This document shows positions 49,111 through 62,909 of a DNA stretch of 64,000 nt, piece after piece. Every line of letters begins with the position of its first letter. The stretch's first letter is position 1. The DNA comes from Congeria kusceri. Taxonomy: Eukaryota; Mollusca; Bivalvia; Myida; Dreissenidae. The DNA lies in assembly GCA_027627225.1 (NCBI GenBank), contig CM051034.1, forward strand, positions 48,713,081-48,777,080. The letters run 5' to 3'. A program made the position numbers and the translations under genes. The notes beneath the pieces were generated by a model. It worked only from the letters and a program-made list of their open reading frames with translations. It did not search any database and was not told where the DNA came from.

Positions 49111-49200
49111 AGGGATGTCAACGGAGGATATCCGGACATACGAATATACGGATACTATATTAGTATCTGGATACAAAATAAGTATCCGAATATTCGTATA
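49111..49200 (+). mobile_element. hAT-like left-end fragment
   Basis: Starts TAGGGATGTCAACGGAGGAT, followed by repeated GTATCCG / CGAATATTCG-type units like those of the element at 60308. No matching right end was found nearby, so it is probably truncated. Confidence 0.35.
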
Positions 49201-51051
49201 AGTTTCGAAAATTACATTTTTCTCGATTTTCTGTTTGGCATACAAGCGCCCTGACTGTATTATGTATAAAGATTAGCCTAACGCAGCTTTGGGGCGCTTC
49301 AGATTCTACAGGAGGTTTCACCCTTGTACTGCGGATGTGTCATATGCACATCCCTCGGTTGGAACACTATAAACAACAGGTGGTGTTTTCACTCTACACT
49401 AACTTTAACAGTGCTGCTAAACAAACAATGTGTCACACTCTACTTGATCTGAGATGTTTCTATATCAATTAACTATGACAATTACCAGTGTCCCAGCCTA
49501 TTATTGAAATCAAATTAATTCGTTGTTAGCCAATCATTTCTAATTATTAAATATTGATTACTTCGAAAAACGTTTTTAAATTATGGTCGAATATATTTCC
49601 CTTTTAAAAGCACTCGTTTAATCATCTTGGCTACTGATAAATGTAGGAGTTGCCGTCAAAACTTAAGAAAATACGTTGGAAATCGACCATCGGTTACATA
49701 GAATGGGCATGAAAAATATACTTGAAATAAATTGAATATTTGTGTAAAGAGGAGGAAAACCAAACGACGCTTAAATAATACTAGTATTCCAATTTTAGAT
49801 TTGGTAACAGCATCACGTGTAAGGTAGAACCTTTGGTTGGGTATTTCTTTAAAGTGGAATTGATATAATTGTATATTACTGTAAAACTGGTAATTTTTGC
49901 TGTCGTATAAACATTTATTAATCTATATAACAAATGGCGGTACGATCCTTAGACACACCCGTATGTTTGTTACACCCCATTACTGCACCGTAAATAGTTA
50001 AAAGTAGACTAAAATTGTCTTACATGTATGTAGAACCAGTATAAGCCTTTACGAAAATCATATGTTTTAGGTATATGCAATGCATTCGTGAGTAGAACAC
50101 GCATATGACACCTGAGGCGTCCATGACTTTGCATTTGTCGAACGCATTCTAAGAGGCCTTTTGTTGCAAACACGTTTTCCACTTGAAGATGCGTGTGTTT
50201 AGTGTATAGAACGATCGCATAACACACGGTATGTAATTGCGACTGATAATTATTCATTCATAAACAAAATGAATTCAGTTTATTTAAAATAGACATGTAT
50301 TCATGAAATTTATTATCAAAAGTATCTCATCCATGAATGTTTTCAATAGCTATACATGTTAAAAATTCCACAGAAATTTGAAAACCGCTGCGTCTTCGCG
50401 AAAGGTTGCATTTCACACACAAGTATTTTAACTCCATATAATATAACATATACATCACAAAAATTAGACTATTGCTAATGCATACATGCTAGAAATAATG
50501 CGCTGTTAAAGAAATATACTTAATCGCTGACGAGGGAAGACCAAATTGTCCCTAGACACTATTTAAAAGTACAACTGTATGATTCGTCGAAGATCAATAT
50601 TCCAAGAAAAGATGTTTTCGTTGCCAAAAGCTAAACATTCTAGAGTACTTGCCAAGGACAGTAAACATCTCTGGTTGTAAATTTAGAGCAAATGACGTTA
50701 AGCATTATGAGCTAATACACGATGAATTCCAAACTTGTATGCTGTAAACATGTCTACTAGTTAGAAACGGTGACACATCGTTAAATAGACAATGTTAATG
50801 TTGCAAAATATGTTTTAAAATGCAGTAAGAGGATATATGATCAAACATTAGAACACGATGTTTCTTTGCAATGGCATTTTATAATCATGTTTACTGTTAA
50901 AAATAACGTGTATATGAATACTGATATATCAATGTATTTACCATGGTTGTAATTGAAATTGCTGTGTTTCTTTTTCAGTAATCCAACTCAATTAAAAATA
51001 AAAGATGATTTGTTAGCATTTAATAGCATATCTTGGTACCATAATACTTAC

Positions 51052-54000
51052 AAGTTTTGGTACTTGAGAAACGTTGGCCTTTTTTGGAGATGTTTGGTCA
51101 TCCTCTTTAAACAAAGGTATTATGCAATAACTATGTGAATAGTTGGTTGTCTTCATCCAGTAAATATGTAGTTCTCGATTATGCGATGTTCTGGATTTTA
51201 AAGCGATACTGAGACCTGGTATCGTCCGTACGTCTCGATCGTTGTAACGATCATTCTCAAAGTGTTGGATGATGTTGCAATTTAAAACGCTTCCCAAAAA
51301 TTCAGCATGAAGAGGACCTACAATAGAAACGGACACTTTCCTTTTCATTTGTATTTAATGAAATGAATTTCAATCTTGTCTATGATATGATGAGAATCAT
51401 TGGTCCATTAAACATGAACAGTTTTTGAACATACCACTTCTTTCGGTAACGAGTATTCCACGCACTAGATCGTCCAATGCTAGTTTTACACTTGCCTCTT
51501 TTAACGGAAATTTGAATTCTTTTACATAGACGCCATGAATTTCGAAGAATATATGGGCGTCGATCAACGGAGTTTCTGATCTTCTAAACTCGAACATCAG
51601 CTGAAGTGAACAAATGGACATACTGAAAAAGCCACACTTACTATACTATACTTTCTGTAACATACTTAGCCAACACCCGCACAGAAACGGCAGTCAATTT
51701 TACTTCAAACTGAATTTCGTGTCAGATTTACCGTAAAATTGGTACAAAATACTCTGCAAACACGAAAACATATACTTAGCATAGGTATGGACAATAAAAA
51801 TGTTGTACTTGAAATATGATGTAAATGTTGTTTTCTATGTAACGAGAAGAAAATAATATTCTAATTTTATATTTGAGAACAAACTCTCGTGTTACGTAGA
51901 TGCACTGGTTTCACATTATTATAATAAACTTTTCTATTAATTATATGCAATTATGTGACCAGAACATATATCCAGAACGAATACCCACACGCGTCTGTGG
52001 ACAGAATATGAATATGTAGATGTATATATTTTGTGTTGATGGTGATATGTTATTGACGAATGCATAGTCAGCTATTCAATAATAAAGGGTCTATTAAGAG
52101 GTTTTATCTTCGAAAATAATATTGTTATAAATGTTGTTATTACTTGTTATAATAATTATTCTGCACACAAAAAACAATGAATTAAATTATTGATGCAACG
52201 GGTATCCGAAATATCCCATCGAATCGAATCTGATTAGGATCCAAATGCATTGTTGAATAATAAGCAGTTCAAGTACAAATAACCATGTTGTTTTTCTTAT
52301 TCTTGCCCTAAAGTTGAACTCCTTTACAATTTAAAATGACGAATACAAACATATTCATAACATAAATAGTTATTGTTGTGTGCAATGCGGGAAAAAAGAT
52401 AATTAGGAAAAGATCTAGAAGAGCCTAGCATTGTGCTTCAAACTGCTCCTTTTTGCCCCCCCCCCCCCCCCCACACACACACACCCCGATGCACCTTTTG
52501 GCTGGTCTATATAGAACTGTTGAATATCTTACAATTCAACATAATTTTGAAAATATTCAACTACAAATGACTATATTATGATTACAAAACTTAATCGGAA
52601 GCATTAGACTTGCAAGATCCGATCCGAAGATTTTTATTTGGATCCGGATCCGATAATAACATTTTGATTAGCTGCATCCCTTAATTAAATAAAATTCAAT
52701 GCCGGCATGCGTAAAGTATCATTTGGAAAACCGACTGTAAGATTTCGAATCGTTCTACAATTGAACGAAAGTTAAATATTTGGCATACGTTTTTTTTTCA
52801 AATCAAAATATTTCCCATACCTGTTTTATCATATCTAAGAAGGTGAAAATTACGTCTCTGTTTAAAAATCCTCACGTTTTGGTCTAAAGTCACATGCGCA
52901 TACTGTCGTTTAACTCCTAAAGCATGGCCCGTACAAATAAATAATTCTAACATGCCACGCGGCTAGTATTTGTAAATAAATAAGGAAATCAACCAAGTAT
53001 GACGTCACAGTGATTCTTCGCTCAATGGTTATCAATGAAGCTGACATTATTTTGAATTATTATGATTTATTGACATCACTTTAACGCACGTGTGCATGTA
53101 ATTTACGGAAAATGGGCGGATTATAGATACATGTATTTCTTATTAATAACCTTTGAAACTACAGACGAATTATATATCAGATTGTGTTTAAATCGAAATA
53201 ATTGTCGTTCCGATGCTTGTCATTAAACCACTCGGGCTATTGCCCTTGTGGTTTTATTCCTACGGATCGGAGCTCCAAACCGTTGGCTATAAACGCAATG
53301 ACCAACGCTTATCCGTCAATTATTTCTTAGACAATACATTATGTCACGTAAGTACTACAAATGGCGAGTTATTATACAGTACATCCAATCGTTGGTGGTC
53401 GTGTGGGCACAAAGTCGTCTTTAGAAGTTTCCACTGCGGGGAATCGCGAGGTTTTCTTTTGATGATGCTCACGGGAAATGATACCATTTTGTGTCTCCTT
53501 GAGTTCATCATTTTTAGTAATTTCACTTTCCATAAGACTGAATATATGGCACATCATATGCGTAATCGAATTATGCGTGTAAGAATACATGTACTATACT
53601 TTCCAAACAATGTTTTGCATATCTCTAACCAGCCCTAACACTACAAGACAAAAGGATGCATATATAAAAAGTGTTTATGTATAGTGCATGTCCTAATTGT
53701 TGGTGAACATTAAAGTGCTATCAAATTTAATTAAACGACGTTTTTTTAATTTGAAAGTATTAGCTGATATCCAAGAATAGCGTAGGTTATCAAATATGAC
53801 TGTGCTGTTTTATACAAGTGTAAAAAATCACATGCGGAACCTGTGTTGCGTAAAAAAAAATACAACCCATAACTGCAACATAATTAAATGTTCGTCCAAT
53901 GTTTTATATTCCTTTTTTAAATAAGCTATATGTAATAAATAAATTAAGCCATATCCGGATGGAAAAAATAAGTATATGAGTATTTTATTTAAATCACTTT

Positions 54001-56716
54001 CATATTGGTACAGTATGTTTCTTGAAATACGCAACATCTACTGTTACGAATGTTATATCGTTATGTTTAATTGTGCTTTGTGGATAAAATGACAATTTAA
54101 ATCAGTCCCCATTTTAACATTTATTCAAACAAACTGTTTTCACTATGTTTTTCTACATATTCATTTATGAGATATTCTTCTTAATTTATCTTTACAGTTT
54201 TAATCCATGAAACATTATTTAAAACTATATCGAAAGAAAGAAACATATTGCGATTCTATGTCGTTATACGTTTGCACCATGACATGCTCTTTTGAAATAG
54301 TTTAGGCTTAAAACTAATTTTATATCCGTAGTTTTTCATTCAACACCATTAAAATGCATAAAAACTGATAAAACAGTACCGAAGAACAGATACGTATGTG
54401 TTGTAAATGCATCATATAAAAATAATCTGCTTGGAGAAACGTATCATTTAAATTTCAGTATATATTACGTTTCAGCGTAAATTGCTTGAAATTAAAATGT
54501 TAAAACACATACATAACGACATATTCTTCCAGAAAGGTCACCTATTAAATTAGACAAAATTGTTACAGATGTCTACGTTTATGCAAAGAAATTAAAGAAA
54601 GAGGTTTGCCCGTGAAACGTTTCTCCCGAAATGACATCATCAGCATTAAATGGGTTAGATTGAGATATGATCAGTCTGTTTGCAAAGTAAGGTATTAAAA
54701 ACGCAAAAAAAAACTCCGCATATGATAAGCTATATGTATATCGCGACACTATTAAGCGATTTGGAAAGTAAAAATTATTACAAAATTTGAACTTACCGAG
54801 AAAAAATACGTCACCATTGTCCGCGTGCCAAATAAAAACGAAGCCACGTGAATCCCACTAGTGCTTTGCTCTGACATTACTAAATATGAGCGATTCGTCT
54901 GATATCATTTCGTTCAAGAAATTATGTCTTGTTCAACAATGCGAGTTAATATGATAACACTCACAGCACGTGTTTATATTTAAACGTTGTAACATTTATA
55001 TTGCAGTCTACATATCAAACAGTGTTTTTCCAAACATACATGTGCATAACAGTTATGTTGAAAGATCAAGAACATGCACGACAGCATAATGTGTCGAAAA
55101 CTAAAATGAAATAGCAGCTTGTTATAAACTCTATAAAATATTATAAGAAATAGGTTTCATATTATTATATGAAATATTCAAAAACATCATAATGAAGATG
55201 ACACAGTACCTGTTTAACATATTTTTCAAAATTGTTTATTGCCAAACGTGCTGCAGCAAATCTCAGAGTCTCCGTCAAATCTTCGTTGCCACAGAGTAGA
55301 TGACTAATCAGTAAGTATAGACTTGTGGTTTTCTCTCCGGGTATCGCATATGGCTGAAGTCCTTGGACATCTATGCTGCTATAACAAGAAAAGAAAACAA
55401 TTATTCCGTAACTACGAAATCGTAAGTTCCAGACTGCTCTGATTCGTATATACTGAAATTGTCGTCTTTGAAATACTTCCCACTAGATCCAATACACATA
55501 TATAAGCATTTCTTTGGAATGTTACCGTTATGAGATTATTTTACAAAATGCATCATATTCATTTACAAGTCATGTTTCATTGTCAACTTCCCAATCCAAT
55601 TAAATTTGTTAATTAAAATACCGTCCATTTAATCAAGTTCGAAAAAATGTTCTTGTCATTTTTCACCAACCTTATAATGATGTGATAGGATAAAGATATT
55701 ACATTGCCAACGTATAATATATTATATGGTTTATTACATAACAAAGCTTTACTATATTGTCCGCAAAAATCACAATCACTGACTTTTTTTTTATCTTATG
55801 TAGTGTGTGATTCGTTGTTGTGACCACCATCATTTTTAGGTATTTATTGTTGATTTACTGTCAGCCGTAAGTCATAATGACCACACCGTTTCAAAGATCA
55901 TATTGCTACGCATTCTAAGAAAACTGAAAATTTCCCCTAAAATCTTATAGCTAAACTTATGTCTTAAAGGCCTATCTTAAGGAAAGTCTGGCGTCTTCGT
56001 GGGGTATTCCACTCTGTGTATTGGTCCACCATAAAATAGCTTATCGTTATCTGCAATCTTTTCTCTCAGCTGGCTGAGCAAAGGCTAAGGGCTCTGTTTC
56101 CTCTGCAGCAGCGTATTAATACCAGCTGATCAGGGTCGCCACACGGTGTCCACACTGTCACCACAGCAGTGTGCCAATACATAGGGGTACAATACCCCAT
56201 ATTTGGGTTTGGCTCATATAAAGAAGGATTAACCTAGGTCTTTAAGTTAACTAAAAGAAGAATTGTTGTACACAATTCAAAATATTCGTCAAAGTCAGAA
56301 TACTATTGTTCCGTTTTTCACACAGTTTGCAAGACAATGTGGATGAGCACCGATTATTGTTAAACGGTTGATCATCCATTTTCTGTATATTCAACATAGT
56401 AAAGGATTGGCACATTTTTCAAATGAAGCAACGGTGCTACATGAGGTAAGTGCTTTACTTTTTGAGACGTATTATTCTTTCAAAATATAAATTATCATAA
56501 CTGTTTTCTACATTGTTTCGAGGGACATTGCTTAATTTGGGCCAAGTAACAACGTGTATCCTTAACGTACGAGTAACAAAGGAAAACCTACGCATAAAGT
56601 GTTGGCCATGATGTTGGCTCCATAAGATTGCGTTCCTTTAAATTGTCATATTCAAAGCCACCAGGGAAGATGAAACCTTTCTGAAGCATACTTTTGTAGA
56701 CATCCATACACCATTT
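51052..56716 (-). CDS. Gene II, module 1 (OTU/vertnin-like module)
   Basis: Four exons in order: 56716-56592 (KWCMDVYKSMLQKGFIFPGG ... NLMEPTSWPTLY), 55378-55210 (SIDVQGLQPYAIPGEKTTSL ... HLLCGNEDLTETLRFAAARL), 51600-51435 (LMFEFRRSETPLIDAHIFFE ... LVRGILVTERS) and 51317-51052 (GPLHAEFLGSVLNCNIIQHF ... NRELHIYWMKTTN ... CIIPLFKEDD ... VPKL, then a strong GTAAGT donor). Phases are 0, 2, 0, 1, 0 and every join preserves the frame; no stops. The Cys expected before LY is Ser, and the catalytic-His position is Cys, so the module looks non-catalytic. If the GTAAGT is not used, the frame runs 13 more codons to a stop at 51013. Exon 1 must be joined to the phase-1 linker exons through an exon I did not find. 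Confidence 0.68.
52190..52680. mobile_element. Possible hAT-like MITE, about 490 bp
   Basis: The left end (TGATGCAACGGGTATCCG) and the complement of the right end (AAGGGATGCAGC...) are loosely related, and both ends carry GGATCC/GGATCCG clusters. Flanks TTAAATTA and TTAATTAA could be a diverged 8-bp duplication. A C-run and (CA)n tract at 52456-52484 lie inside. Confidence 0.3.
52456..52484. repeat. Poly(C) and (CA)n tract
   Basis: About 17 C followed by six CA units. Confidence 0.85.
53170..53345. repeat. Interspersed repeat, copy b (ACTCGGGC type)
   Basis: Second copy; contains the hairpin CCACTCGGGC...GCCCTTGTGG. It explains the start of the 141-aa ORF at 53213, which is not a gene. Confidence 0.5.
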
Positions 56717-56939
56717 CTGCAATAGAATAAAAACCAACAACAAAATGTAATAATGCTAGTCGTCGTATGGCTTAGTATACGAAATGCTTAAAACGCACTT
56801 GAGCTTGCCATGAACATGAATATGTAAAACATTCAAGAGACGTGATCTCACTGTCTATCACCTGCAGGTCAGGACGACCTGATAAACAACATCGCTATGC
56901 CCTCGTGATATGTGTTTAACGAATCAAACTAATTTAAAA

Positions 56940-58080
56940 TATTTTGGTAGAGAACCACCTAAGGAACATTACTGTGAAATTTTTTTGAAATCCAATCAAT
57001 GGTTTCTAACATGAAAATCTTTAAATATAACCATATTAGTAAAATTGGCTTCGCCCTCTGGCGGCCATTTTTTTACGGACCTCAACCATTTGAGCAACTT
57101 TAGTAGACAACCATACAAAGATTTTCTGTGAAATGATTTCGAAATCCAACCAGTGGTTTCGGACAACTATGTTCAAAGCTTTAAACCTTGCCGTATAAGG
57201 TAAAATCGCAACGCCTCCTGGTGGCCATGTTTTTCAACGGAACGGAACCATGTGAGCAACTTTTGTAGATAAACACACAAGGAACTTTCCTGTGAAATTA
57301 TTTTGAGATCTTACCAGTGGTTTCTGACAAGATTTTCAATTTTTTCAATAAAGACATATAGTCAAAAATGGTCCCGCTCCCTGTAAAATTATTTTGAAAT
57401 CCAGAAAATGGTTTTCTGACAAGAAGACTGTCAATGTATTCAATAAAGACGAATAAGTAAAAATAGACCCACCCTATGGTGGCCATGTTATTTTTAACGG
57501 AGCCGGACTATTTGAGCAACTTAAGCAGAGACCATCCAAGGAACAGTTATGTGAAATTATTGTGAGATCCAACCAGTGGCTTATGACAAGATTTTAAACG
57601 TTTTCATATATAGCCATATAAGGAAAAATGGCCCTGCTCCCTTGTGGTCATGTTTTTCAACGGAGCGGAACCGTCTGAGCAACTTTGGTAGAGGTCCACC
57701 TAAGAAACATTTCTGTGAAAGTATTCTGAAATCCAATTAAATATTTCTGATACGAAGATATTCAATGTTTTTAATATAGCCATGTAAGGAAAATAGCCCG
57801 CCCCCTGGCGGCAATGTTTTCCAACGGAGCAGAACCATTTGAACAACTTGTCTAGAAAACCGCCCAAGGAACATTTCTATGAAATTATTTGAAAATGCAT
57901 CAATGGCTTTAGGAGGAGATGTCGTTTACCTACTTTATATTTATTGCTCTGACGGCCATTTTGTGCAACGGACCGGAACCATTTGAGCAAAATAGGTGAA
58001 GGACCACCAAAAGAAATATTATGTGAAGTTTCATTAAAATCGATTTACCAGTTTTGTAGGAGATGTCATTAAAAGGAAAG
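56940..58080. repeat. Diverged tandem array, ~150-170 bp unit, about seven units
   Basis: Each unit has a GAGCAACTTTGGTAGAGAACC-like stretch, CACCTAAGGAACATTTCTGT, GAAATTATTTTGAAATCCA and a CCCTGGTGGCCATGTTTTTC-like stretch. Units start near 56948, 57092, 57252, 57511, 57678, 57839 and 57980. It sits in the gene II intron between module 1 and the linker cassettes. Confidence 0.75.
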
Positions 58081-58922
58081 TATACAGACGCACGGTCGCA
58101 CGCACGACGAACGAACCGCCGATGGCCTTCGAACAGTGGAGCTTAAAACCACCCATGGTCAAACACCAGCGTAGAGAGTTTGGATACGGGCATTATCGAA
58201 CATAACAGAAATGTCATGGTCATACAGATTTGTTCAGGTTTGGTCAATATTTAAAGAGAGTATCTCTATCGCGTCCGCAGGCAAATTATTGACAAATTAC
58301 GGAGGACGGATCCGGACGATGGACGGTGCATGACAGTCCCACTATACCAACAACTCATCTGGTATATTGATATATGCAATGTCTTTCGTCAGCATATGTT
58401 CCAACCCGATACTGTTATCATCTGTCTTCTATATTTCCTTTCCAACTATATATATTTCTGTGTAAATCAAACACATTTCTGACTTATACAACAAATGCAA
58501 TAATTAACACCAACCTCTCCAACGGAACATCTTTTTCCGAATCTAATGGTGCACTTTCAGAAGATTGGACTAAAATATTAATACATATGTTTGAATAAAC
58601 CAAGCCGTACCATCATTTGAAAGGTTTTTTACTTCATTCAAATGTGTACACACCCCTGCAATAAAATATGTAGCGTTCGCAATCGACATCTAAATAATGT
58701 TAAAAAATATTATATAAATATCATAGGCAGTTCCAATGGCTTTCGATGTATGATTTGTTAAACTGCTGATCACAAATTGATATTGTTCAGTATTCAATTT
58801 AACAAGCGTATTTTGAAGTGTTCCTTATAAAGAATATGCTGGTATTCAAATAAAGCTTATTTAATAGTATATAAGTGTATATGAGATAGTAAGACTCATG
58901 TGACCAAACATAATGTACGAAC

Positions 58923-59905
58923 CTTGATCGTCGTGGGTTTCAGCTATGGTTGTCACAGTTGAACGTGTAGCACCCTCGCGTTCCACAGGGCTAACAGCTG
59001 CAAACAAATATTTCGAATGAACGGTTATTTAATACTTATTTAATATAAATGAATTCAATATAAATATATTTAAACCGGAAATGTTAAATTCTAGAGCTTT
59101 GCACATTGCGCCTCACTGTATGTGCTTATATTTCTTTCGTATATTTTTCATATTCACGGCGTCGTCTACGAGTTTTCTTTGCTTGAAAGTTTTTAATCTC
59201 TCAAAGGCTAAAGTAGTGTCAAAGTCTGGACTGAAGCTGTAAAATGTGTTTATTTATTTGGCTAATATTGCCAAAACACTAATGAACGTACCTTGAGTTT
59301 CCTGGGTTTTAACTGTGGTTTTTACGATTGGACTTGTATCTTTACGTTTGACGGCTGGATAAATATTTTAAAGGCAATATTAAATACAGTCCATGTTTAG
59401 TATGTGGTTTGTTTTTCACTAAAATCAATGTTTACAAATTAAATTGGATATGTGTAAATGATGTGTGATCCAATCGTTGGCTTACCTTGAGGTGCTTTGG
59501 TCTTTGGTGTGTTAGTCACAGTCGTGTCGGTGTCCACATCACTATCCGAATGGCGAACTGCTGGAGAATATAAAGTGAACTGTACTGTTTTCATCCGTTT
59601 ACTCATACAATATCATGTAAAAACAGCATATCAGTGTCAAAATATGTATATGTTGTATACAAGAATGAATATCCCGTAGAACGATAATATATATATTAAC
59701 ATATATTACTTGATTACAGACTTTTATAATAATGTTTTACTGTTGGATTTATATGAGCTACTGACGGTATGACTTGATTATGTTTTAGACACACCTTTGC
59801 CACAATTATCTTCTACCAGGCTCATTTGCTCTTCAGAGCGTATGTCCTGGTTTGACTCTTTTGGCACTTCCTCGTCTGCCTCCATTATTTTTAAACCTAT
59901 CTCTG
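58923..59905 (-). CDS. Gene II, linker exon cassette, copy 1 (four phase-1 exons)
   Basis: Four short exons in transcript order: 59905-59795 (111 bp; IMEADEEVPKESNQDIRSEE, QMSLVEDNCGK), 59560-59486 (75 bp; VRHSDSDVDTDTTVTNTPKT), 59354-59292 (63 bp; VKRKDTSPIVKTTVKTQETQ) and 58997-58923 (75 bp; VSPVEREGATRSTVTTIAET, HDDQ). Each has an AG acceptor and GT donor, and each begins and ends in phase 1, so any can be skipped or repeated without changing frame. Together they encode about 108 residues rich in Thr, Ser, Asp, Glu and Lys with no hydrophobic stretch, probably a disordered linker or stalk. The same four exons recur at 62910-63904. Membership of gene II is inferred from strand, position and the lack of another gene nearby; the link to 56716 needs a phase 1-to-0 exon. 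Confidence 0.55.
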
Positions 59906-60307
59906 CTGAATTGCGAAACAAAGTTTAGATCTGTTTTAATAGTTAAGTATAGGGCTTTGTTATATACATGAATATGTCACAACAAACACGTTCGACCTTA
60001 TGTATCAAGGACTTGAAATATATATCTTCAACCTCAAATATCGGCTCAGTTATAGTAATATAAACAGTCAATGAATTCTGACAACAAAGTGTTGTAGTAT
60101 TTGTTCTTTTTGTTGTAGGTTATGTTAAGATAAGGTTTGTCTGCTTTCTTCAACTGGACGGAACAATAGTTTAAAGTAAGTTACTCTTTCAGAAATTTAA
60201 TATTTTGGAAAATGTTTCGAGCGTTGGAAGAAAATGATCAAAGATTTACTATGATGGATCTTATACTTCCTATGTACGGACTTAACAAAATAAAACTAAG
60301 TTTTTAC

Positions 60308-61422
60308 TAGGGATGGGACCGAATATTGAAATAAATATTCGAATATTCGTTTTAGGTATTCGAATATATTCGAATATTCGTTTTGTAAATACTACTATAT
60401 ACGGCACTCTGTCCGAATATTTACTTTTCCGAAATATGTATGCTACGTGTAAGTAGATGTTTTACCTTGTTTCAGTGGTAAATGAGCGATATAACTTAGT
60501 GAGTGTTAGGCAAATATAAAGAAATGTCAGATATTGTTAAATGCATTGTTAATTAATTTGTTAATCGATCCGTTTTTTTGTCAGAACCATGAAGCTTGTA
60601 TCTGCTGTGCATCGATTCGTGACTAATCTAAGTATATTATTGCAGATATTATATTTTATTATCATTCGCATGTTTTCAGATACGAGAGTATATATAGATT
60701 TTGTTTGCAGTGAACATTTCAACCTGAATAAATCTGAAGAAACACATATAGTATTGTCCTTTTTTATTTCGCAGAATACACGATACGATGTCATTAAAAT
60801 GGTGGCATTGTTTATTAATCAAGACTTTTGTATAATATACGGTGTTGATATAATGGAGAATAATTTACAAGTGACGTATATTAAGATTGACCAGATCATG
60901 CTTATTTTGTAAAAGAAATTGATTGGCTGATAATGGATTCATTTTGATTGGTTTACTTAGAGAGTAATTGTAATTTACTGTAAACAAGTTAACCGTATAG
61001 ATGTCACTTAAGGACAATAAACAACAATGTACGCATTGTGCAAACTGTGAAACCGTTATATCAACATGGCGCAGTTTTGTTATTTGTGGATACAATGCGT
61101 CGTATTCGCGCCTCCTACAAACCGTTAATTCGCGGCCCTTGTAAAGACGTGTCCCCCCCCCCTGCCAATTATCAATTGTCGTTAATTGGACATGTTTGGC
61201 ATGTGTTGTAAAAACGTTACACTGCCCCCGACTACCTGCTAGGCAGGAAATACGACTGGAATTCATGTCAACTTTGCAATCAAACTGGAAAAAAAAAATG
61301 ATTGTTTTTAATTTTTAAAAGAAATTTTGTTCTTTAAGTAAATTTAAAAATCCAATATTCGTATTCGTTTTTTTTATATATTCTATTATTATCCGATATT
61401 CGAATATTCGGTCCCATCCCTA
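60308..61422. mobile_element. Non-autonomous hAT-like element, 1,115 bp
   Basis: Inverted ends TAGGGATGGGACCGAATATT at 60308 and its complement ending at 61422. The flanks are GTTTTTAC (60300-60307) and GTTTCTAC (61423-61430), an 8-bp target duplication with one mismatch, as expected for hAT. Subterminal CGAATATTCG units are repeated at both ends. No transposase is visible; the 107-aa ORF at 60589 has no recognisable motif. It inserted between the two linker cassettes. Confidence 0.82.
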
Positions 61423-61539
61423 GTTTCTACATCTACATACATGTAGGTCTTTGCTACAATAACTATTGTTTATCACTACTTAATTAATACATTTGTTTAG
61501 TTATTTATATTAATTTTACAAATATTGCTGTTTAATATT

Positions 61540-61650
61540 CGCGTGGAAAGTATTAATTTTCAACCAGGTGGAACATTTCTTCTCTCAAGTTTTGGGCTAC
61601 GACTTGAGGATTGTCGTCCTTGAAACAGGGTCAAAACACCGATTTTTACA
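61540..61650. repeat. Interspersed repeat, copy b
   Basis: Second copy of the sequence at 12830-12970 (GGGCTACGACTTGAGGATTG, TGAAACAGGGTCAAAACACC). Confidence 0.5.
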
Positions 61651-62909
61651 ACAACGGGCATGTTTCTTAATAGGATTTGTTCCCTATGTAGCTCCCTTGA
61701 AAATTCTTTATTATTTACATATTAAATAGTTTGGTTTATTTAAAATTGTATAATTATTTGTCTAAAGAACTCATACTTAGCATGTAATTAAAAGAAAAGA
61801 CAAAAATGATCTGTAAACATTTCTCTCGCGTGATTTTATTTTATTTTTTAAGAAACCACGCTACAGGCCATTACTAAACAATATAATTTACACAAAATTG
61901 TTCTTTCACACGATTTACCTTTCTTTAGGTGTTTTACTTGTTGCCGTAGTCGGACAAAAATCGGATGAAAGCATTTATCTGTGAGCAATATTGTGTGAAT
62001 TTTCATCAAAAACGAGTTACCAGTTTTGTAGGAGATGTCATTAAAAGTAAAAGTTTTACGGAAGCACGGTCGCGCGCACGACGAACGAACCGCCATGGTA
62101 TTTGCTCGATGGCCTACGGCCAGTGGAGCTACAAACCACCCATGGTCAAACACTAGCGTAAAAAGTTTGGATAAGGTCATTATCGAACACAACAGAGATA
62201 TTATGGTCATACACGAACTGTGCAGGTTTGGTCAATATTAAAAGAGATTGTCTCTATCGCGTCTACAAACAAATTATTGACGAATTACGGAGGACGGATC
62301 CGGACGATGGACGGTGCATGACAGCCCCACTATACCAACAACTCATCTGGTAAATTGGTACTGACATTGTCTTTCGTGAGCATATGTCAAACCCCGATAC
62401 TGTTATCATCTGTCTTCTATAATTTCTTTCCAACTATATCTATTTCTGTGTAAATCAAATACATTTCTGACTTATACAACAAATGTAATATTCAACATCA
62501 ACTTCTACAATGTAATCATCTTTTTCCGATTCTAAAGGTGCACTTGCAGAAGATTGGACTAAAATATTAATACATATGTTTGAATAAACCAAGCCGTACC
62601 ATCATTTGGAAGGTTTTTTTTACTTCATTCAAATATGTACATACCCTTTTAATAAAATGTGTAGCGTTCGCAATCAACGTCTAAATAATGTTAAACGATA
62701 TTATATAAATATCATAGGCAGTTCCAATGGCTTTCGATATATGATTTGTTAAACTGCTTATCACAAATTGATATTGTTCAGTGTTCAATTTAATAAACAT
62801 ATTTTGAAGTGTTCCTTATAATAAAATATGCTGGTATTCAAATAAAGGTTATTTAATAGTATATGAGTGTATATGAGATAGTAAGACTCATGTGACCAAA
62901 CATACGAAC

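Larger units (their letters stand above)
51610..55200. other. Intron 2 of module 1, gene II
   Basis: About 3.6 kb. Contains the possible hAT-like MITE, the C/CA tract and one ACTCGGGC repeat; the rest is AT-rich and featureless. Confidence 0.45.

Noticed and set aside
53213..53638. 141-codon plus-strand ORF
   Set aside because: Its first third is an interspersed repeat shared with 45760-45960, there are no domain features, and the region is an intron of gene II.
56000..56230. GC-richer patch with several short hairpins as a possible ncRNA
   Set aside because: No known ncRNA motif; could be a repeat. Nothing further to support it.
43777..56716. Three separate small genes instead of one three-module gene
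   Set aside because: Only the last module has a terminal stop that is not beyond a good donor, and the first exons of modules 2 and 3 start in phase 0 after AG with no clear ATG start of their own in common. Kept open in the findings.
60589..60912. 107-codon ORF inside the hAT-like element
   Set aside because: Too short for a transposase, no hAT motif, overlapped by ORFs on the other strand.
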